From Hyphomonadaceae bacterium (lineage in GTDB: Bacteria > Pseudomonadota > Alphaproteobacteria > Caulobacterales > Hyphomonadaceae): 43,411 nt of DNA. Below, piece by piece: positions 13,089 to 19,907 of the stretch (its first letter is position 1; the number at the start of each line of letters is the position of its first letter). The stretch covers positions 1 to 43,411 of the forward strand of contig JAUYPV010000162.1 of assembly GCA_030697555.1 (NCBI GenBank), in the 5' to 3' direction. The notes under the pieces were generated by a model that was not told the DNA's origin, ran no database searches, and saw only the letters and a list, made by a program, of their open reading frames with translations. The position numbers and the translations under genes are program-made.

Positions 13089-14078
13089 ATGAGCAATGTT
13101 GTCGCCCTACAGCCCCAGCGCGCCGTCCGCGACTACAGCCCGTCGCAACTGGCGCTGATCCGCAACACCGTCGCCAAGGATACGACCGCCGACGAATTCG
13201 ACATGTTCGTCGAGGTCTGCAAGCGGGTCGGGCTCGATCCCTTCCGCCGCCAGATTTACTGCGTGGTCTACAACAAGGACGTGCCCGACAAGCGCCGTGT
13301 CGTGTTCATCACGGCTATCGACGGCTTCCGAGCCGTGGCGGCCCGCAACCGGGATTACCGGCCGGATGATCAGGAGACGCAATTCGAGATCGACCAATCG
13401 CTGGTCGGCCCTGACAACCCGCGCGGCCTCGTGAAGGCCGTCGTGCGGGCCTACAAGCTCGCCGCCAATGGCGAGTGGCATCCCGTCGTCGGCACCGCCT
13501 ACTGGTCCGAATTCGCCCCCATGAAGGAAGATGGCACCGAAGGCTTCGAGTGGGTCGAAAGCGGCCAGTTCTGGCCCGCCGATCACCCGACCAAGGCCGG
13601 CAAGCCGAAGATGCGCAAGAAGGCGCTGGGCGAATCAATTCGGCAACCGTCCGGCAAGTGGGGCGAAATGCCGTTCGTCATGCTGGCGAAGGTGGCCGAA
13701 GCCCAGGCGCTCCGCAAGGGCTGGCCCGAGGACCTGTCCGGCGTCTACTCGCCCGAAGAGCTGGAGGGCATGCAGATCGACGAGTCGCCCACGGCACTCA
13801 TCGAGCAGCACCAGACCCAGAAGCGGCTGGAGCGTGTCCACGCAACCAACGCGGTGCCGATCCTGTGGAAGGCCGGCGAGCCCATCGAGTACGTCCCTGT
13901 CGGGCAGATGGCAGACCGGGCGCTGGCATTCATCAAGGAAGCCGAAAGCGTCGTGCAGCTCGAATGGTGGACGGATACGAACGTCGGCGGCCTGCGCGAG
14001 TTCTGGGCGCTCGCCCCGACCGATGCGCTGGGCGTCAAGAAAGCCCGCGAGGCGCGCTTGGCGGCGCTGGCTGAATGA
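13089..14078 (+). CDS. Single-strand annealing recombinase (Bet/RecT family)
   Basis: A 329-aa protein with the Red-beta/RecT core: SPSQLALIRNTVAKDTTADE, then FVEVCKRVGLDPFRRQIYCV and TAIDGFRAVAARNRDYRPDD. It anneals complementary strands during phage recombination. Residues about 170-215 carry KMRKKALGESIRQPSGKWGE and AEAQALRKGWPEDLSGVYSP, the conserved C-terminal part of the fold. The last 100 residues are less conserved. No exonuclease partner of the Red-alpha or RecE type is recognisable nearby. The stop overlaps NinB as ATGA. Confidence 0.9.
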   Translation: MSNVVALQPQRAVRDYSPSQLALIRNTVAKDTTADEFDMFVEVCKRVGLDPFRRQIYCVVYNKDVPDKRRVVFITAIDGFRAVAARNRDYRPDDQETQFEIDQSLVGPDNPRGLVKAVVRAYKLAANGEWHPVVGTAYWSEFAPMKEDGTEGFEWVESGQFWPADHPTKAGKPKMRKKALGESIRQPSGKWGEMPFVMLAKVAEAQALRKGWPEDLSGVYSPEELEGMQIDESPTALIEQHQTQKRLERVHATNAVPILWKAGEPIEYVPVGQMADRALAFIKEAESVVQLEWWTDTNVGGLREFWALAPTDALGVKKAREARLAALAE

Positions 14079-14482
14079 GCGTCCAAGGCTTCCCGCCGTT
14101 CCGGCTCGTCCACGACCAAGCCCGCCAACTGGCGACGGCTGCGGTCTGGCGTGCGCCGGATGGATGGCATGTCGTCATCAAGCCACCGTCGCGAAGCCTC
14201 GACCAAAACGCACGCCTTCACGCCATGATAGCCGAGGCCGTCAAGGGCGGCCTCGCAACCGACGCTGGCCGGCGCCTGGACGAAGAGGACGCAAAGACCG
14301 CCTTCGTGACGGGCTGGATGATCGATAACGGGATGGCGTCCGATATCGTGGCCTTCAATGGCCGCCCGGTGCAGCTCCGGCGCAGCACCACGACATTCAG
14401 CAAAGAGGAGCTTGGCAGCCTCATGGATTTCATCGAGACCGAATGCGTGAAGCGCGGCATCCAGTTGAGGGAAACGACATGA
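14075..14482 (+). CDS. ninB: NinB-family recombination protein
   Basis: A 135-aa protein with VIKPPSRSLDQNARLHAMIA as the NinB signature, followed by DEEDAKTAFVTGWMIDNGMA and SKEELGSLMDFIETECVKRG. NinB (lambda Orf) loads recombination proteins on SSB-coated single-stranded DNA. The gene is coupled to bet/recT upstream and to the HNH gene downstream, which makes a compact recombination block. Confidence 0.85.
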   Translation: MSVQGFPPFRLVHDQARQLATAAVWRAPDGWHVVIKPPSRSLDQNARLHAMIAEAVKGGLATDAGRRLDEEDAKTAFVTGWMIDNGMASDIVAFNGRPVQLRRSTTTFSKEELGSLMDFIETECVKRGIQLRETT

Positions 14483-14907
14483 CCTTCGCCCGCACCAAGC
14501 CATGGGAGCGCCCGCCGTCGCTGGTGCCCAAGTCGACCGGCCGCAGCCTTGAGGACAAAGGCCCGGCCCGCTGCGCCGACTGGCTGGCCCGGATTCGTGG
14601 CCTGCCGTGCCTCTGCTGCGCCCATGGCCGCCAGCAGCACCCGACGCGAGCCCACCACCCCAAGGGCCTGTTTCCCCGCACCATGGGCAAGCGCGTCTCC
14701 GACCTGCTCTGCATGCCCCTGTGCGACTGGCACCACACGCTAGGGCCCCAGGCGCTGCACCAGACGGGAGACGAGGCGGCATGGTGGAGATCCATGGGCG
14801 TCGAGCCCTACGGCGTCCTGCTGAGCATTCTTTCAGGCTGTCGTGAGCCCGAACGGGACGAGGCCATAGCCTTCGTGAAACTGAACCGTGAACAGGTAGG
14901 TTTGTGA
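14479..14907 (+). CDS. DUF968 / Ref-like HNH protein
   Basis: A 142-aa protein with LPCLCCAHGRQQHPTRAHHP, then KGLFPRTMGKRVSDLLCMPL and CDWHHTLGPQALHQTGDEAA. The CxxC pair, the AHH and the CDWHH residues form a zinc-stabilised beta-beta-alpha metal finger as in DUF968 and the P1 Ref nuclease. It likely nicks or cuts recombination intermediates. It often sits beside NinB in phages. The stop TGA is the first triplet of a dispersed repeat copy (14906-14955). Confidence 0.8.
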   Translation: MTFARTKPWERPPSLVPKSTGRSLEDKGPARCADWLARIRGLPCLCCAHGRQQHPTRAHHPKGLFPRTMGKRVSDLLCMPLCDWHHTLGPQALHQTGDEAAWWRSMGVEPYGVLLSILSGCREPERDEAIAFVKLNREQVGL

Positions 14908-14955
14908 TGCGGGACACCCCGGAAGCGCGAAGCGCTGTAGGCGCTACCAATCCCC
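14906..14955 (+). repeat. Dispersed hairpin repeat, copy 13
   Basis: GATGCGGGACACCCCGGA, stem AGCGC-GA-AGCGCT, GTAGGCGCTACC. TGATG at its left edge is both the stop of the HNH gene and the start of the next gene. Confidence 0.85.
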
Positions 14956-15656
14956 CCTCTCACGAGGAGGCGGTGGAGATTGCGCGGCGGATTGTTGAAA
15001 ACGCTGTCGCCCATTATTCGCGGGGTGAAGTGTTCGTAATGGCCCGCGCTCTTCTCTCACGGGAAATGCTCCGCAGCGATGACGTGCCTCGCAAGGGCTC
15101 GGGGGAGACTGAGGCGAGACCTGCCGCCGCATTACGCGACGTGATTGCCGAGCGTGCCCGCCAGATTTCCGCCGAAGGTTGGACCGAGGCACACGACGAC
15201 GACCAGCATCCAGACGGCCACCTAGCCAAGGCGGCGGCGATGTATGCCATCGAGGCGTTGCCTGCCGTACCCGTCGCGCGTCTCTTCAAGGATTTGTGGC
15301 CGTGGGACCTGAAGTGGTGGAAGCCGAAGGGGCACCGTCGCAATCTCGTTCGTGCCGGCGCGCTGATTATTGCCGAGATCGAGCGGCTCGACCGCGCCGA
15401 ACCCAAGGCGGAAGGTCAAGCCGAAGCACACCCCGCAGCCGCGCCAGCGGCGGAGCACCCCTCCTCTCCCTCACGCGATTCTGTGCTGGAGGAAGCCCTG
15501 CGGAAATTGATCCGGCAGATCGACGCGCACACAGACGGCGCGATGGTCCACTACAACATTGACTTAGCGGTTGCTCACGAAAGCGCACGCCGCGCTCTCA
15601 AGGACGTGCGGCCCGATGCTGCGGGGGAAAAACAGGGCGACAGGAGTGCGACATGA
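14907..15656 (+). CDS. Conserved phage protein with repeat-encoded N-terminus
   Basis: The ATG at 14907 lies in TGATGC, the first bases of a repeat copy; the first 16 residues (MRDTPEARSAVGATN) are repeat-derived. Residues about 75-165 are a conserved phage domain: RDVIAERARQISAEGWTEAH, then WPWDLKWWKPKGHRRNLVRA and GALIIAEIERLDR. A second repeat copy (15081-15118, antisense) precedes the domain and a third (15424-15467) follows it, before a separate helical C-terminal segment LEEALRKLIRQIDAHTDGAM. Function unknown; MazG-like roles have not been shown. Repeats mark every domain edge. Confidence 0.75.
   Translation: MRDTPEARSAVGATNPPSHEEAVEIARRIVENAVAHYSRGEVFVMARALLSREMLRSDDVPRKGSGETEARPAAALRDVIAERARQISAEGWTEAHDDDQHPDGHLAKAAAMYAIEALPAVPVARLFKDLWPWDLKWWKPKGHRRNLVRAGALIIAEIERLDRAEPKAEGQAEAHPAAAPAAEHPSSPSRDSVLEEALRKLIRQIDAHTDGAMVHYNIDLAVAHESARRALKDVRPDAAGEKQGDRSAT
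15081..15118 (-). repeat. Dispersed hairpin repeat, copy 14
   Basis: On the minus strand CGCCTCAGTCTCCCCCGAGC, then CCTTGCGAGGCACGTC. Antisense, inside the 249-aa gene just before its conserved domain. Confidence 0.65.
15424..15467 (+). repeat. Dispersed hairpin repeat, copy 15
   Basis: AAGCACACCCCGCAGCC, stem GCCGC-GCCA-GCGGC, GGAGCACCCCTCCT. Sense, after the conserved domain of the same gene. Confidence 0.75.
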
Positions 15657-16033
15657 GCGTGATGACGATCACCGGCGCTGAATGGAACCGGCAAGGCATC
15701 ACCCGCGAGGTGATCCTGATCGGCCGCTACGCGATCAAGGTGCCGCGCATCGTCTACGGCTGGCGGATGTTTCTGTGCGGACTTCTGGCCAATATGCAAG
15801 AGCGCGAGTTTGCCCGCGCTGGCTGGCCCGAGCTGTGCCCTGTCACGTTCTCAATTCCTGGCGGGTGGTTGGTGGTGATGCGTCGTGCTCGTCCGCTGAC
15901 GCCGGCAGAATGGTCCGACTTTCGCCCCTACGACTTCTGCAACCTCGACGACCGAGTGATCCCGGCCGAAGCGAAGTACGACAGCTTCGGCGTGCTGGAC
16001 GGCAGCATCGTCGCTGTTGACTACGGAAACTGA
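15653..16033 (+). CDS. Conserved phage protein (126 aa)
   Basis: Coupled by ATGA to the previous gene. It reads GRYAIKVPRIVYGWRMFLCG, then LLANMQEREFARAG, CPVTFSIPGGWLVVMRRARP and KYDSFGVLDGSIVAVDYGN. I recognise this pattern as a conserved hypothetical protein of several proteobacterial phages; the AIKVP and DYG boxes faintly recall kinase folds, but key residues cannot be confirmed. No function assigned. Confidence 0.75.
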   Translation: MSVMTITGAEWNRQGITREVILIGRYAIKVPRIVYGWRMFLCGLLANMQEREFARAGWPELCPVTFSIPGGWLVVMRRARPLTPAEWSDFRPYDFCNLDDRVIPAEAKYDSFGVLDGSIVAVDYGN

Positions 16034-16050
16034 CCAGGAAGGTGACAGCC

Positions 16051-16590
16051 ATGGGGCAACGCGAGAAAGGCGAGCCACAAACTGACATGAGCAAGGACAA
16101 TGAACTGGCTCAGGCCGAAGACGGCCATCGCGGAGTCCTTCAGCGGCAGGAGTGCGAAATGCTCTGGGCGCTGGCCGACCGCGTCGAACGCGAAGACCCG
16201 AACCCCTATATCGCGTCAGCGATCTTGGTCGCAGCCGGACACCAGACACTCTATCGCGGCGAGAAGCTGGGCTGGGAGTGGCGCAAGGACGGCAAGGGTA
16301 TCTGGTCTACCATGCCACGTCCCGACCTCAGCCAAGATGCCGCCGACACGCTGCGTCCCGAAGGCGCAGAATACTCGCTCAGCACGCTCTACGGCCTCGC
16401 GCAGGTCGAATGCCCGCTCAACTCGGACGACTGCCAAGGCGGCGCGCGCAATGACGGGAACGTGCCGATGGCGTTATGCGCCGGGTTCCTCCGCGCCCGC
16501 GCCGCCCTCAAGCACGCCGCCCTTACGAAGGCGGAAGGTAGCAACCCCAGTTCCCCGAGCAGCGAAGCTGCTCGCACCCCTCCTACATGA
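16051..16590 (+). CDS. Phage ABA-sandwich-like protein, paralog of 8341-8811
   Basis: The ATG at 16051 has AGGAAGG upstream, giving 179 aa. Helical start QRQECEMLWALADRVEREDP, then SQDAADTLRPEGAEYSLSTL and VPMALCAGFLRARAALKHAA, the same order of boxes as the protein at 8341-8811. The last residues (SNPSSPSSEAARTPPT) are encoded by a repeat copy (16541-16585). Function unknown. The following 100 bases to 16691 hold no convincing gene. Confidence 0.65.
   Translation: MGQREKGEPQTDMSKDNELAQAEDGHRGVLQRQECEMLWALADRVEREDPNPYIASAILVAAGHQTLYRGEKLGWEWRKDGKGIWSTMPRPDLSQDAADTLRPEGAEYSLSTLYGLAQVECPLNSDDCQGGARNDGNVPMALCAGFLRARAALKHAALTKAEGSNPSSPSSEAARTPPT
16541..16585 (+). repeat. Dispersed hairpin repeat, copy 16
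   Basis: GCAACCCCAGTTCCCC, stem GAGCAGC-GAA-GCTGCTC, GCACCCCTCCTA. The arms are unlike other copies but pair perfectly. It forms the 3' end of the 179-aa gene. Confidence 0.85.
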
Positions 16591-16691
16591 CTATGAGGAA
16601 TGGAGTTCGCTCGTTCGCTTCGCTCTCTACGCCTGTGTTCCACCACTGATCTAGTTCTGACAGACCACCGACCCGACAAACCAAGGAAAAG

Positions 16692-17609
16692 ATGATGGCC
16701 CTTGAAGCATACCAAACGCAGCGGTTCTCGGCGGATAGCCTAGAGATGATCGCGACGCTGAGCGACATCATCGAGACCTACATGGATCAAGGCTACACAC
16801 TCACCGTGCGGCAGCTTTACTATCAGGTCGTGGCGCGTGACATCCTGCCGAACAACACCAAGAGCTACAATCGCATCAAGTCCCTGGTGAACGACGCGCG
16901 GCTTGCCGGCCTTCTCGATTGGGACGCCATCGAAGATCGCACACGCGAGTTTGTGCGGCGCGCTAGGTGGGAGAGCGGTAGCGACATCCTGCAGTCGGTT
17001 GCCCAGCAGTATCACATGGATCGATGGGTCGGGCAGACTGTGCGGCCCTTCGTGATCGTCGAGAAGGAGGCGCTGGTCGGCGTCCTCGAGCGCGTCTGCC
17101 ACGAATACGATGTGCCGTTGCTGGCGGCGCGCGGCTACCCGTCCGTCTCCGTCCTGCGCGCCTTCGTGCAGAGCGACATTCTGCCCGTTCTAGACGGGGG
17201 ACAGGGCGTCATGCTGCTACATCTTGGCGACCACGACCCCAGCGGAATCGACATGACGCGCGACCTACAGGACCGCCTGCAGCTCCTGCAGCATGGCAAT
17301 GGAGAATGTTGGACCGTCCAGCGGCTGGCGCTAAACATGAAGCAAGTCGAGGAGAAGTCGCCGCCTCCAAATCCCGCCAAGACAACCGATGCGCGGTTTG
17401 AGGGATATCGGGTCATCTACGGCGACGAAAGCTGGGAGCTTGACGCGCTAGAGCCCGCCTACCTGCACGAACTTGTCGAGAATCACGTCATGCATTGCAT
17501 CGACAAGAAGAAGGCATGGAAGGCGCGCGCCGAGGAAATCGACGCCATCAAAACGCGCCTCTCTGCCACAGCCGCTGACTGGGCGAGGCCGCAAGCAGGC
17601 CGCAGATGA
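16692..17609 (+). CDS. Spo11/TopoVI-A-like protein (Mini-A type candidate)
   Basis: A 305-aa protein. Residues 36-46 read TLTVRQLYYQV, with paired tyrosines Y43/Y44 in the place of the catalytic tyrosine of topoisomerase VI subunit A and Spo11. A Toprim-like part follows: IVEKEALVGVLERVCHEYDV with E124, then LLHLGDHDPSGIDMTRDLQD with D180 and D182, the acidic set that binds magnesium. The order winged-helix then Toprim matches TopoVI-A, and the length matches single-subunit Mini-A proteins of mobile elements. It could cleave DNA to start recombination or relax it. No B subunit (GHKL ATPase) is present. Confidence 0.7.
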   Translation: MMALEAYQTQRFSADSLEMIATLSDIIETYMDQGYTLTVRQLYYQVVARDILPNNTKSYNRIKSLVNDARLAGLLDWDAIEDRTREFVRRARWESGSDILQSVAQQYHMDRWVGQTVRPFVIVEKEALVGVLERVCHEYDVPLLAARGYPSVSVLRAFVQSDILPVLDGGQGVMLLHLGDHDPSGIDMTRDLQDRLQLLQHGNGECWTVQRLALNMKQVEEKSPPPNPAKTTDARFEGYRVIYGDESWELDALEPAYLHELVENHVMHCIDKKKAWKARAEEIDAIKTRLSATAADWARPQAGRR

Positions 17610-17650
17610 TGCAGGACTCCCGGAGGCGTAATCGCCTCCGCACCCCTTCC
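17608..17650 (+). repeat. Dispersed hairpin repeat, copy 17
   Basis: GATGCAGGACTCCC, stem GGAGGCG-TAAT-CGCCTCC, GCACCCCTTCC. It begins with the TGA stop of the TopoVI-A-like gene. Confidence 0.85.
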
Positions 17651-17670
17651 AATCCTATATGGAGAAGCTG

Positions 17671-17913
17671 ATGACACGACCTGTGAAGAAGCCGCGCACT
17701 TTCAAGGTGTGGGTGCCGATTCGGCCGATGAACAATGGCCGCGTGCGTCTGTTCCCGCTCGATGAGCGGGCCACGATCTGCGAGACGAGGGCGGCAGTCG
17801 ACCGCTGGATTGCAGCGGAGAAGGTCGCGGGCGATCCTGCGGCTTGGGCGGCCTACAAGGGCACGCTTGCCCTGGAGCGCGCCTCCTCCAAACCCCGGAA
17901 GCGCCATGAGTGA
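17671..17913 (+). CDS. Hypothetical protein (80 aa)
   Basis: The ATG at 17671 has GGAG six bases upstream; an ATG at 17659 is in frame but has no site. It reads RPVKKPRTFKVWVPIRPMNN, then RVRLFPLDERATICETRAAV and ends ERASSKPRKRHE, a basic protein. It follows a repeat copy. An overlapping frame begins at 17906 (MSEQEKDDLLAAIARSIMGR) and runs open into the Y RNA region to 18130; only its first 25 or so codons look protein-like. Confidence 0.65.
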   Translation: MTRPVKKPRTFKVWVPIRPMNNGRVRLFPLDERATICETRAAVDRWIAAEKVAGDPAAWAAYKGTLALERASSKPRKRHE

Positions 17914-17992
17914 ACAAGAGAAGGACGATCTGCTGGCCGCCATCGCCCGCAGCATCATGGGCCGTGGCGGCAACCCTTCCACAGCATCTAGT

Positions 17993-18019
17993 TTGACAGG
18001 CGTTGCAATTTGCAATACT
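17993..18019 (+). promoter_or_regulatory. Promoter for the Y RNA array
   Basis: A perfect -35 TTGACA (17993-17998) is followed by AATACT at 18014-18019 (15-base spacer) or TACTGG at 18016-18021 (17-base spacer). The sequence between is AT-rich for this genome. Transcription would start near 18026, just before the outer stem of the first Y RNA module. Confidence 0.6.
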
Positions 18020-18027
18020 GGTGTTTC

Positions 18028-18106
18028 TGCCGATGGCGTAGGGCGCGGTTACTTCCTTCCGATGGACGGGCTTCGGCCCACAACCGCTCTCGTCTGTTCC
18101 TCGGCA
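18028..18106 (+). ncRNA. Y RNA-like module 1
   Basis: An outer stem TGCCGA (18028-18033) / TCGGCA (18101-18106) encloses the shared boxes GGCGTAG (18035), GTTACTTC (18048) and CTGTTCC (18094). The inner stem is GCGGTT/AACCGC (18045-18050, 18082-18087), and the loop carries a GGGC-TTCG-GCCC hairpin. The layout of closing stem, asymmetric internal loop and second stem resembles the Ro-binding end of Y RNAs. It has no tRNA-like part. The intergenic stretch 17914-18361 is mainly taken up by the three modules. Confidence 0.65.
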
Positions 18107-18117
18107 TCTGAGTTTCT

Positions 18118-18180
18118 GTCGGTGGCGTAGGCAGCAGTTACTTCATTGGAAATAAAGTCTGCTGTCGTTTGTTCCCCGGC
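18118..18180 (+). ncRNA. Y RNA-like module 2
   Basis: Same design as module 1: outer stem GTCGG/CCGGC (18118-18122, 18176-18180), boxes GGCGTAG (18124), GTTACTTC (18137) and TTGTTCC (18169), inner stem GGCAGCAG/CTGCTGTC (18130-18137, 18159-18166) with one G-U pair. The stems differ in sequence from module 1 but pair equally well, so the structure is conserved by covariation while the boxes keep their sequence and 13-base spacing. Confidence 0.65.
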
Positions 18181-18190
18181 TTTGATGTTC

Positions 18191-18326
18191 GTGAGTGGCG
18201 TAGAGGTCGGTTACTTCACCCTGGAGGTCGCTGGTTCAAGTCCAGCCATGCGGGCAACTGCATGTAGCTCAGTTGGGAGAGCGCCTGGCTTGCCGAAAGG
18301 CAGTACCGTCTCGCCTGTTCCCTCAC
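18191..18326 (+). ncRNA. Y RNA-like module 3 with permuted tRNA-like insert (YrlA type)
   Basis: Outer stem GTGAG/CTCAC (18191-18195, 18322-18326) and boxes GGCGTAG (18197), GTTACTTC (18210), CTGTTCC (18315). The loop holds tRNA parts in permuted order: variable loop and T arm GCTGG-TTCAAGT-CCAGC (18230-18246), an acceptor-like stem CATGC/GCATG closed by a loop (18247-18264), a D arm GCTC-AGTTGGGA-GAGC (18267-18282), and a TGCC-GAAA-GGCA hairpin (18291-18302). This is the known architecture of bacterial YrlA RNAs, which pair with Ro60 and mimic tRNA. It ends 25 bases before the Ro60 ribosome binding site. Confidence 0.85.
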
Positions 18327-18361
18327 TTACTATCCGGCCGGGCCAACCCTAGGAGATCGTG

Positions 18362-19669
18362 ATGGCCCGCACCAACGTAGCCCCCAAGTTCACCGAGACG
18401 ACCCACGAAGGCGCTCCCGCCGCGCGTGTCAGCGACATGCAGGCGCTTCGCCGTTCTGTCATGTCCTGCCTGCTTTGGGAGCGCGAGTTCTACGAATCCG
18501 GCGAGGACATCGGCACTCGCATCCGCGCCCTTGCGATGGCCGCCAAGCCCGAGGAAATCGCCGCGCTGGCGATCGAGGCGCGCACCAAGTTCAACCTGCG
18601 CCATGCCCCGCTCTGGCTGCTCTGCGCCCTCGCCAAGACGGCCAGCTGCACGCCCCTCCTGTCCGAGACGATCCCCAAGGTGGTCAAGCGCGTTGACGAA
18701 CTGTCCGAGCTGGTGTCTCTCTACTGGAAGGCCAACGGCAACGATAAGCCGCTGTCCGGCCAGATGAAGAAGGGCCTTGCCGCCGCCTTCGAGAACTTCA
18801 ACGAATACCACTTCGCCAAGTACGACCGCGACGGCGCGGTGAAGCTGCGCGACGTGCTGTTCATGGCCCACCCAAAGCCCAAGACGCCGGAGCGCGAGGA
18901 TCTGTACAAGCGCATTGCCGAGCGCAAGCTGGTCGTGCCCGATACCTGGGAGGTCGCCCTGTCCGGCGGCGCCGACAAGAAGGCCACGTTTGAGCGCCTG
19001 ATCCGCGAGGGGCAGTTGGGCTATCTCGCCCTGCTCCGCAACGTCCGCAACATGGCCGAGGCTGGCTGCGATGCTTCCCTCGTCCGTGAGGCGATCATCG
19101 CCCGCAAGGGCGCCGACCGAGTGCTGCCCTTCCGTTACGTCGCGGCGGCGCGTGCCTGCCCGCAGTTCGAGCCCGCCATTGATCAGGCGCTCTTGGCCTG
19201 CATCGAGGGTCTGCCCGAAATGCTCGGCAAGACGGCGGTGCTGGTCGACGTGTCCGGCTCGATGGACAAGAAGCTGTCTGCCAAGTCCGACATGAAGCGC
19301 ATCGACGCGGCGGCGGCCTTGGCGAGCCTCATTCGTGGCGACGTGCGCGTGTTCTCGTTCAGCACGCAGTTGGCCGAGGTCCCTCCCCGTCGCGGCATGG
19401 CGGGCGTCGATGCGGTCATCAAGAGCCAGCCTCATGGCGGCACCTACCTCGGCGCGGCTGTTCAGGGCATCAACCAGGCCGTCGAGTATGACCGCCTGAT
19501 CGTGGTGACGGACGAGCAGTCCGCCGACCGCGTGCCCGATCCCAAGGGCCGAGGCTACATGATCAACGTCGCCTCCGCCAAGAACGGTGTGGGCTACGGG
19601 AAGTGGACGCACATCGACGGTTTCAGCGAGGCGGTCTTTGCCTTCATCCGCGAAACCGAAGCCCTCTGA
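18362..19669 (+). CDS. rsr: Ro60 ortholog (TROVE and vWA domains), Y RNA-binding
   Basis: A 435-aa protein begun at ATG 18362, six bases after AGGAG. The TROVE part (about 15-285) is a helical-repeat ring that binds Y RNA on its outer face and misfolded RNA ends in its hole: it shows LLWEREFYESGEDIGTRIRA, then KFNLRHAPLWLLCALAKTAS. The vWA part has a complete MIDAS: DVSGS at D296, T361 in GGTY, and D384 in VVTDEQ. In bacteria Ro60 tethers to exonucleases through YrlA to handle structured RNA. Here three Y RNA modules lie directly upstream, probably in the same transcript. A few phages, such as mycobacteriophages, are known to carry Ro60. Confidence 0.93.
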   Translation: MARTNVAPKFTETTHEGAPAARVSDMQALRRSVMSCLLWEREFYESGEDIGTRIRALAMAAKPEEIAALAIEARTKFNLRHAPLWLLCALAKTASCTPLLSETIPKVVKRVDELSELVSLYWKANGNDKPLSGQMKKGLAAAFENFNEYHFAKYDRDGAVKLRDVLFMAHPKPKTPEREDLYKRIAERKLVVPDTWEVALSGGADKKATFERLIREGQLGYLALLRNVRNMAEAGCDASLVREAIIARKGADRVLPFRYVAAARACPQFEPAIDQALLACIEGLPEMLGKTAVLVDVSGSMDKKLSAKSDMKRIDAAAALASLIRGDVRVFSFSTQLAEVPPRRGMAGVDAVIKSQPHGGTYLGAAVQGINQAVEYDRLIVVTDEQSADRVPDPKGRGYMINVASAKNGVGYGKWTHIDGFSEAVFAFIRETEAL

Positions 19670-19838
19670 ACTTCGACGGCTGGCGGTCGCTCACTACGGG
19701 GCGACCGGCTGGCGGCGTAAGCTGGCCGAGGAAATGATGGTGGACCGCGCCACCGTCTGGCGTTGGGAGAATGGCGATCCTCCCGAGAGCGTGCTGGTTG
19801 CCTTGCGGTGCCTCGTCACCAAGCAGGCAGGTTCCTGA
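19638..19838 (+). CDS. HTH protein downstream of Ro60
   Basis: The convincing part reads SELRRLAVAHYGATGWRRKL, then AEEMMVDRATVWRWENGDPP and ESVLVALRCLV, a small XRE/MerR-like helix-turn-helix. It overlaps the end of the Ro60 gene in another frame. The TTG at 19638 is a possible start (66 aa); the only ATG in frame is at 19587. Its stop TGA is the first triplet of a repeat copy. It may regulate the late switch; this is inference from position. Confidence 0.6.
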   Translation: MPSSAKPKPSELRRLAVAHYGATGWRRKLAEEMMVDRATVWRWENGDPPESVLVALRCLVTKQAGS

Positions 19839-19880
19839 TGCAGCACTCCCCCGGCCGCGAAGCGGACGCACAAACAGAAT
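19837..19880 (+). repeat. Dispersed hairpin repeat, copy 18
   Basis: GATGCAGCACTCCCCCGG, stem CCGC-GAA-GCGG, ACGCACAAACAGAATCAG. It begins with the TGA stop of the HTH gene. Confidence 0.75.
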
Positions 19881-19907
19881 CAGCAGTGCGTCGCTTCGCT
19901 CCGGTGG

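Noticed and set aside
16588-16650. A 20-codon frame (MTMRNGVRSF start) after the ABA-sandwich gene
   Set aside because: No ribosome binding site and a simple repeated TCGCT pattern; likely non-coding.
17906-18130. A 74-codon frame running from the end of the 80-aa gene into Y RNA modules 1 and 2
   Set aside because: Only the first 25 or so residues look like protein; the rest follows RNA structure. Not reported as a gene, though a short product cannot be excluded.
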